Shown here piece by piece: positions 57,900-64,000 of a stretch of 64,000 bases of DNA (position 1 is the first letter of the stretch; each line of letters begins with the position of its first letter). The notes under the pieces were generated by a model, which saw only the letters and a program-made list of their open reading frames with translations, was not told where the DNA came from and did not search any database. The stretch comes from Asparagopsis taxiformis (taxonomy: Eukaryota; Rhodophyta; Florideophyceae; Bonnemaisoniales; Bonnemaisoniaceae), in contig JALQPE010000172.1 in NCBI GenBank assembly GCA_030407315.1, forward strand, positions 62,001 to 126,000. Direction: 5' to 3'. The position numbers and the translations under genes were made by a program.

Positions 57900-58774
57900 T
57901 ATTGGTAACGAGGACGGAATTACACTGTGTTTATTTGTGCAAGTGTGGTTGGTGCTTATGGTTGGTTGTGTCCCGCCGCTTTTGCGTGTGTGCTATGGAA
58001 GTGCCGATGTGCGAGCACATACGCCGCTTTTCGGGACGGCTCGTTGCGTACAAACTGCTGTCGCTCACCGAAACGGCTGGCGTCGAGCATGGATGTCGCG
58101 GTAGAGAGCACAGGTTGGTTTTGGCCATGCAAGGTACATCGCTTCTTGCATTGTGGGTCAAGAGGATGGGATGACTGTGCGTCTCTTGATGGCAATCTTG
58201 TGGTACAAGGCGGGCAGAGATAGATGAACAAGCCATCCATCTGTGCGAGCCTACCCACCCATCCATCGCAGACGGTGACGGCTACTGGGCATTCAAGTTT
58301 GTGACTAGATATGGTACACGATACTTTTCGGAGAGCTTAGTTTAGGCGCACTGGAGTGTCAGATAAATTTTGGGCCGAACGGTACTGTGTGAATGGACCG
58401 TATGCACATGACATCATCAAGAGTCGGCCGTCAGCCATGCAATGCATAAAATTTTGAATAGCAAATAAAATTGTACTGTTTGTCTCGGCTGCGCCATGGG
58501 ACACGGGTTAAACACGTGTCCATTTTGATGGCGCACTGCGTTATATTGTATGACGACGAGTTTCTCGGCCACAAGCAACAGTGACACGTTACTGCACCGT
58601 GAGGGTACTGTATACGCTTCGCACACGTCGCGGTATAATGCCCTGTTATACACTGCTAAACTAGATTCTCGAGTGTATCATCCTCTTGCGAAGCAATGGC
58701 GCGTCGTGTTGGAAAACATTTCTGCATCTACTATCAATTCAACAGTGTAATCGAGTATGTTACCCAACAAGCTT
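57900..58774. other. Intergenic, no gene seen
   Basis: About 875 bp between convergent genes. Several short frames occur, none with a motif. It may hold long 3' untranslated regions or a missed last exon of the aldolase gene. Confidence 0.25.
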
Positions 58775-60007
58775 TCAAACCAACCTCAACGGCTGGAAGT
58801 TTCTAACCTTACCACCCGGTGACGGATGCGGACCGCTATACTTTCCGAGCTGCGCCTCCCCGTTGGCCTTGGCCAACTTTGCGAGCAACTCCTGTGCCTT
58901 TGCCTTGTTCGCATCGTCACCGCCCCATGTCCGCAGCACAGCCATTTGCAAAGCGCGTCCATATGAAAAGTTGAGGCTCCAGGGCGCGATCTCGGACCCC
59001 TCAATTGTATTCAACAAGTTGAGATTCTCCGTGGCCTCCTGATCGCTCATTCCGCCCGACAAAAAGTGAATTCCGGGCATGGCCGGTGGCACACCACGCA
59101 TCATGGTCTGCAACGTGTATCTGGCAACCGTCTGCGCGTCGCATTGATTCGGAGAATCTGTTCCCGGGTTCACCATGTTGGGCTTGAGCAACGCCCCATC
59201 CAAACACACATCATATTCGTTCAATGCACGGAACGTGAATGACAATACACGCTCCGTGTAATACGCCGTCTCGTCAATGTCGTGATCGCCGTCCAAAAGC
59301 ACCTCGGGCTCCACAATCGGCACCAGCCCGTTTGCTTGCGAGATCTGCGCGTACCTCGCGAGCGCATGTGTGTTTTCCAAAATTGCCGCATCAGACGGCG
59401 CACCATCGGCCTTACTGATACGCATCACGGCGCGCCATTTGGCAAAACGAGCACCCTGCTCATAGTACGCCTTGCAGCGATCCGGAAGTCCATCGAGACC
59501 GGTCGTGGCCGTCTCGCTCTTCGTGCGCGGCAGAGCTGTCAGACCGGTGTCCACCTTGATACCGGGAACAATTCCCTTGTCTTGTAGGATCTTCACAAAT
59601 GGTGTGCCGTCTTCAGCATTCTGATAGAGCGTCTCCTCAAACATGATGGCGCCTGAGATGTAATCGCCGATATCTGATGTGTACAAAAGTTCGCGCCACC
59701 TGCGACGGTTGTCTTCGGTGTTATCAAGACCGATGGTTGCGAGACGCTTGCCGGTTGTGGAGTTGGACTCATCTGAGGCGAGAATTCCCGAGCCACGGGA
59801 AGCAATGTACTTTGCCGTTGCTTTCAGCTCTGCAGCGTACGGATTGTCTGTCTCGAAGACACCGGCTTCAAAGGTCATTTTAGGCGCAATTGTCAGATTG
59901 CTGCGCGTGTTGCGCGCGACATTTCGCGGCGTGAAAGCAGTTGTGCGCAGAGAGGGGGTTGCGGAAGCGGCAGTTGGGAACGGGATTGATGTGATAAAGG
60001 CAGCCAT
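58775..60007 (-). CDS. FBA: Fructose-bisphosphate aldolase, class I, plastid
   Basis: 410 aa from the ATG at 60007. Residues 1-43 are a transit peptide (MAAFITSIPFPTAASA then basic). The mature enzyme has ILASDESNSTTGKRL (Asp79), KVDTGL (Lys151), KWRAVM (Lys190), EPE (Glu233) and the Schiff-base Lys275 in LLKPNMV. It joins dihydroxyacetone phosphate and glyceraldehyde 3-phosphate in the Calvin cycle and gluconeogenesis. The C-terminus GPHPSPGGKVRNFQPLRLV lacks the terminal Tyr of animal-type class I aldolases. A cryptic GTAAGG donor lies in that tail, so a further exon is possible but not supported. Red algal plastids usually use class I, which agrees. It is divergent from the HECT gene. Confidence 0.92.
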   Translation of the reverse strand: MAAFITSIPFPTAASATPSLRTTAFTPRNVARNTRSNLTIAPKMTFEAGVFETDNPYAAELKATAKYIASRGSGILASDESNSTTGKRLATIGLDNTEDNRRRWRELLYTSDIGDYISGAIMFEETLYQNAEDGTPFVKILQDKGIVPGIKVDTGLTALPRTKSETATTGLDGLPDRCKAYYEQGARFAKWRAVMRISKADGAPSDAAILENTHALARYAQISQANGLVPIVEPEVLLDGDHDIDETAYYTERVLSFTFRALNEYDVCLDGALLKPNMVNPGTDSPNQCDAQTVARYTLQTMMRGVPPAMPGIHFLSGGMSDQEATENLNLLNTIEGSEIAPWSLNFSYGRALQMAVLRTWGGDDANKAKAQELLAKLAKANGEAQLGKYSGPHPSPGGKVRNFQPLRLV

Positions 60008-60435
60008 TTTGGATGTGGTTAGAGACGAGCAAGGACGATAGTTAGCGGGGTCGAGGCAGGGCGAGTTGAATAAGTTGAGTTTTGTGGATAGCGATGGATG
60101 GATGGAGATTGTGGTGGAGAACAACGGTGAGAGGTACATCGATGTATGATAGATAGAATGAAAATGTGTGGTTGGTGTAGGCGGTATGATCGAGAGATGA
60201 ACAACCAATGACAAGCGACCACATGTTTTAATTTATGATTGTAACGGTGGATGGAATTGGTTTCCGAAGTTGCCAGAAGCTTCGTTGTACTTTTGCGAAT
60301 GGTGGCTGGAACTTCAGTGTTGTGCAGCACACTCATTGATATTACATTTCTTCTTATCGCACCTCATCGTCTACCAACAAATCCCTTCCCGACCACGCCT
60401 CACATGAACTAACCACATCCACGCCAACTTTCGCA
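60008..60435. promoter_or_regulatory. Bidirectional promoter region, aldolase / HECT ligase
   Basis: 428 bp between two start codons. No clear TATA box or RNA gene is seen. Confidence 0.3.
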
Positions 60436-63400
60436 ATGCAATACTACGACCGTCCAGGACGTGGGAAGGGTCAAAATCTGCGCCGCAATTCATCCCGCCA
60501 ACCATCAGCAGCCGAGATTCTTGAGGTTGCAAAGCGTAACCGCGAGCAACGTGCCCACATCCGAGCCCAGCATGCAGCCGCAACAAAAATCCAATCCGTT
60601 CTGCGTACCCGCCTCGCCCTCCGTCACTATGCCACTCAAGTCGACACCGCTCCAGTCACCTCGCCCGCACATTTCGTCCACTCTCTGCTCTTCCTGGCTG
60701 GACTTTTCGACGTTTCTCCAAATTCCGTCTCTGAATCCGTTTCTCTCATCACTGCACGAGTAGCAGCCAGACCCTTCGTTTCTGCGTTTGCGCGAAAAGC
60801 AAACCCCATTCTCGACCAATCTCCGCTGCCGTCTTTCGACAAACAAAACCTCCTCTCACAATCCATGCTGGTCAAATCCATCGCTCTCTTGCTGCAAATC
60901 ACCGTCGCAGATCCCACCCTTCCATCCCATTCCACACAGACCCCCGTGCCGCATACCCTGCAAGCAGCGTGTACCCTAGCCCGCTGTCTCACTCCATCAT
61001 CTCTTCTTGCATTGCCGCAATGGGGTCTCCCTGTACATATGTCTAGCTTGTTATCAGTTGCAGCTGCAAATTCGACTACTTCGCCTATTCCATCCTACCT
61101 ATCCGATCTCGTCTCCATCATTCTTGGCCTCACCAACCACCCTTCCGTTCCAGCACCGCTTGCAGCGACAACACGTCGCCAGTTAGCGCTCACCTTACTT
61201 GCAGTTGACAAATCCCTCGACCTGCTCCCGATTCTCACTCAGCAAGATGTAACCCCGCTACTATTGGACGCCCTAGCGCCTCCTGAAGCCCCTAACCTCG
61301 CCTCACCATTCGTTTGGGATCTAGGTACAGATTACACAAATTTATGTACTCGCAGTCTCGTGCTTGTTCTTTCAAATATTCTCAGCATATGTGAGTCATG
61401 GCCTATCGAAGAAAATAATGCAGCTTGGATCTTCGTCGCTGTGCTTTCCTCTCTCATTTCTGCATTACCTGATGATGTCGTTCTAATCGATGACGATGAA
61501 GATGACGACGTGGATCTCGAATTGACGGAGGAGGAGCTCCGCGATCGTGCTGCAACCCGCTCCGCAATGAAACGACTTGGCGCTTCTTTGAAGAGCATGG
61601 TTTCAGAAAATACTGTCCGTACATTTTTCTCAGCCGCAGTGAAGGAAGGGCGTACAGCTACTATACGTGTTTCGCAGTTGTTCAATTTCCTCACGCGAAG
61701 AGAAAAGAGCCTCAACATGGCTTTCCAAAACGCTCTTGCATTCTGGCGTAGCTCTGGCCCACATGTTCTCAACTCGCTCTGGTACTTGTGTCGTGAAGAA
61801 AAGGAAAGCAGCACAGCAGATTCGTCATCCAATGTAGTACTCATAGAAGAATCGTCTCCTATTCTCGTTGTATTTGCCTCTGCATACTCGTACTTGCTGT
61901 ACATTCAAGACGCAAATGAAATACTTGAGTCCAGTCGACCATTTTCGATTGAAGAAGTTCGCGAAATTGCTCTTGTATTGAAGCCGTACCTTTTTGCTGG
62001 CCTGTTTGTTAAGCCAATTGCCAATCTGCAGGAGAGTACTGCGATGAAACCAGCAGCTCTCGTTCGCAAAGAACCGGGCCTGTTGGATGAAATAGCACGC
62101 TTGTTGTCCCGGCTTCATAGATGTGATTCTCAATGCGAATTCCGAACCAGCGATGATTTTTGGGTTGTCAACCGTCCAATGCTCACTTCAGAGGCATTTG
62201 TGCAGGATGCTACCGAGGCAGGCGACAAGGCACTCGTGCAATCTGAACAAGTTACTGATTACGGTGGTGTGAAAGAAGTGACGTATAACAGCAGTCAAAA
62301 CCCTTCGGTATCTGGTGCGGGAGAACTGCTGCGGGTTGCTCCTTTCCTCATACCATTTTCGACGCGAGCAAAGGTATTCTATAAATGGATCTCTAAAGAG
62401 AGAGAACTTGCAAATGGTGGTCCACCATTTCTCCCGACAATAGGACGGATGGTGCCAATTCGCAGGAAATTCATTTTTGAGGATGCCTTCAAGGAGCTAA
62501 GTCCGGTGCGAGCAAATTTGAAAGCAACAATTCGAGTCAAGTTTATAGATGAGCATGGAATTGAAGAAGCCGGTATTGATGGTGGTGGTGTCTTCAAAGA
62601 GTTTATGTATGAAGTAATGCGACTTTGTTTTTCACCTTCGCTTTATGGATTTTTCAAGGCTACTGCGGATGGACACCTTTATCCTAACCCCGACGCGCAC
62701 ATCGGGAATGACAGTTACAAGACACACTTTAACTTTCTTGGTTGCTTATTGGGTAAGGCGTTATTCGATGGCGTGCTTGTAAATATCCCGCTTGCATCGT
62801 TTTTCCTTTCCAAAATCCTTGGCCAGTTCAACTACCCCAGTGACCTTGGCTCGTTGGATCCGGAAATGTACAAGAATATGAATTTTTTGAAGAACTGCGA
62901 GCCGTCGCTAGTGGAGGACTTGGGTCTCAATTTCACGGTGGCGAACAATGCCTATGGCAAAACAGATGAGGTCGAGCTCATACCCAATGGGAAGAATATT
63001 TCTGTCAACGCATCAAATCGGATAGAATATATGCATCGAGTTGCGAACTATCGAATGAATATTCAAATCAAAGAGGCAAGTGAAGCTTTCTTACATGGGT
63101 TCTACTCGGTGGTTCCCTCATCGTATGTGCGAATTTTTTCGCAAAGTGAACTGCAGTTACTAATCTCGGGCAAGTTGGGCAAAATAGACCTGGAGGATTT
63201 GCGTAGACACACCAAGTATTCTGGTGGTTACAATGAGAAAACACCAGTCATCCAATGGTTCTGGCAGGTTATGGGCGAGTTGGACGCAGAAGAACAGTGC
63301 AGAATGCTGCAGTTCGTAACATCTTCACCCCGGGCGCCACTACTAGGATTTTCATATCTCGTTCCAGGCTTTTGTATCCATAGAGCCGAGGGTGACATTA

Positions 63401-63522
63401 GATTACCAACTGCTTCGACATGTATGAATTTGTTGAAATTGCCAGCATATAAGACTTTAGCTGTGGTGAAGGAGAAGTTGTTATACGCGCTCAACTCCAA
63501 TGCTGGATTTGATCTCAGCTAG
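60436..63522 (+). CDS. HECT-domain E3 ubiquitin ligase (UBE3B/C-like)
   Basis: 1028 aa, intronless. The N-terminus has a basic stretch and an IQ motif (ATKIQSVLRTRLALRHYA, about 49-66), the layout of UBE3B, UBE3C, Hul5 and plant UPL6/UPL7. The HECT domain fills the last 350 residues (from about 680: FKELSPVRANLKATIRVKF, EAGIDGGGVFKEFMYEV, then NFLGCLLGKALFDGVLVN). The catalytic Cys996 is in LPTASTCMNLLKLP. These enzymes act on proteasome-bound or misfolded proteins, forming a thioester with ubiquitin first. The IQ motif suggests calmodulin binding. UBE3C/UPL6 type is favoured but not decided. Confidence 0.93.
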   Translation: MQYYDRPGRGKGQNLRRNSSRQPSAAEILEVAKRNREQRAHIRAQHAAATKIQSVLRTRLALRHYATQVDTAPVTSPAHFVHSLLFLAGLFDVSPNSVSESVSLITARVAARPFVSAFARKANPILDQSPLPSFDKQNLLSQSMLVKSIALLLQITVADPTLPSHSTQTPVPHTLQAACTLARCLTPSSLLALPQWGLPVHMSSLLSVAAANSTTSPIPSYLSDLVSIILGLTNHPSVPAPLAATTRRQLALTLLAVDKSLDLLPILTQQDVTPLLLDALAPPEAPNLASPFVWDLGTDYTNLCTRSLVLVLSNILSICESWPIEENNAAWIFVAVLSSLISALPDDVVLIDDDEDDDVDLELTEEELRDRAATRSAMKRLGASLKSMVSENTVRTFFSAAVKEGRTATIRVSQLFNFLTRREKSLNMAFQNALAFWRSSGPHVLNSLWYLCREEKESSTADSSSNVVLIEESSPILVVFASAYSYLLYIQDANEILESSRPFSIEEVREIALVLKPYLFAGLFVKPIANLQESTAMKPAALVRKEPGLLDEIARLLSRLHRCDSQCEFRTSDDFWVVNRPMLTSEAFVQDATEAGDKALVQSEQVTDYGGVKEVTYNSSQNPSVSGAGELLRVAPFLIPFSTRAKVFYKWISKERELANGGPPFLPTIGRMVPIRRKFIFEDAFKELSPVRANLKATIRVKFIDEHGIEEAGIDGGGVFKEFMYEVMRLCFSPSLYGFFKATADGHLYPNPDAHIGNDSYKTHFNFLGCLLGKALFDGVLVNIPLASFFLSKILGQFNYPSDLGSLDPEMYKNMNFLKNCEPSLVEDLGLNFTVANNAYGKTDEVELIPNGKNISVNASNRIEYMHRVANYRMNIQIKEASEAFLHGFYSVVPSSYVRIFSQSELQLLISGKLGKIDLEDLRRHTKYSGGYNEKTPVIQWFWQVMGELDAEEQCRMLQFVTSSPRAPLLGFSYLVPGFCIHRAEGDIRLPTASTCMNLLKLPAYKTLAVVKEKLLYALNSNAGFDLS

Positions 63523-64000
63523 ACTGCAGACGAGACGAAGTTTGCAGGGAACATAGCTGCATACGTTCTGTAAGTCACGTGGGTCCAAGCTCCGTTCAAG
63601 TATTGGATCTCTGTGGTAAACTTGTCTATTTGCCTGCAACCCTTTAGAAGAATTTCGAACTTGGTCCCTATGGATTTGATGGGCAGTAACGTAATGCCAC
63701 GAAATCTAAAACCCAAAACCGGACATCCAGGATACGAACTTTTCAGGTGCAACCGGTAGAAATGGAAACTCAGTGTGATTCACAGTGTCTACATTTTTTC
63801 CAGAAACGAGCTCGCTTCCACACTTCCGGATCCTCTCTCTCTCAAGAAAAGTGATAGACAAAATTTTACGGAACGCCTACTTGGAAGTCATCAATGAAGC
63901 CCAATACCTCTCAGGTAACCAAGGTCGCAATCCTTTCCCTGCAACAGAAGGGAAATGAAAGCATCCCGAGCGATAGACCGGCAGATGCCAGTTCAGCAAG
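63523..64000. other. Right end, no gene supported
   Basis: About 480 bp after the HECT stop. A short minus-strand frame (63519-63752) overlaps the HECT end and may belong to a gene beyond the edge, but no motif supports it. Confidence 0.25.

Noticed and set aside
1..64000. CRISPR arrays, operons, prophage or insertion sequences
   Set aside because: The window is eukaryotic: spliced genes, nuclear-type factors and organelle targeting peptides. No direct-repeat arrays, transposase or terminal repeats were seen.

Overview
This window looks like nuclear DNA of a red alga (Rhodophyta). The clearest marker is a phycoerythrin gamma subunit, a nuclear-encoded bilin-bearing linker known only from red algal phycobilisomes (50732-51685, minus). 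A plastid-type class I fructose-bisphosphate aldolase, a plastid carotenoid isomerase and a GH36 alpha-galactosidase (the activity expected to release galactose from floridoside, the red algal storage solute) agree with this. The genome is compact and intron-poor: most genes are single exons, six introns can be placed with confidence (65, 98, 73, 115, 121 and 100 nt, all GT-AG), and a seventh of about 43 nt is only possible. I cannot name the species.

Layout. 1-4.7 kb: an ACT-PH protein that runs off the left edge, a spliced PPPDE (DeSI-type) protease, a spliced LYR protein and eIF2B gamma. 5.2-11.4 kb: a CLASP-like microtubule protein and a PH domain-CAMK-type kinase. 11.6-17.5 kb: carotenoid isomerase, GH36 alpha-galactosidase and the small elongation factor ELOF1. 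17.5-27.7 kb: a secreted coiled-coil protein, a membrane RING-H2 ligase, a PP6/SIT4-associated SAPS protein and a BRCA2 homologue with an unusual tandem repeat array. 28.5-36.1 kb: an unrecognised 493-aa protein, a protein with a possible hemerythrin-like fold, an F-box/ankyrin protein, a GGC1-like mitochondrial GTP/GDP carrier and DNA polymerase alpha subunit B. 37-40.6 kb: a three-exon gene for a tandem AAA ATPase. 40.7-43.8 kb: a gene-poor stretch, more AT-rich towards its end, with a broken or unusual Nudix-like locus. 43.8-51.7 kb: a second RING-H2 membrane protein (spliced), peroxiredoxin II, mitochondrial ribosomal protein bL19, an RRM-like protein, a disordered protein and phycoerythrin gamma. 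52-63.5 kb: a small type I membrane protein, a DYRK kinase, an unknown membrane protein, plastid aldolase and a HECT ubiquitin ligase.

Neighbours do not form functional clusters, as expected for a eukaryote. They share short bidirectional promoters or lie tail to tail with as little as 35 bp between stop codons. Several themes recur by chance or by lineage: genome maintenance (BRCA2, POLA2), ubiquitin and proteolysis (two RING-H2 proteins, HECT, F-box, PPPDE), and plastid carbon and pigment metabolism (aldolase, carotenoid isomerase, phycoerythrin gamma, alpha-galactosidase).

The most interesting items are the BRCA2 array of paired BRC-like motifs, the roughly 250-residue regulatory-looking insertion in the alpha-galactosidase, the tandem AAA protein with a degenerate second module, the Nudix-like locus that has lost its catalytic box, and the unrecognised 493-aa protein with a His/Asp/Glu cluster and palindromes upstream.
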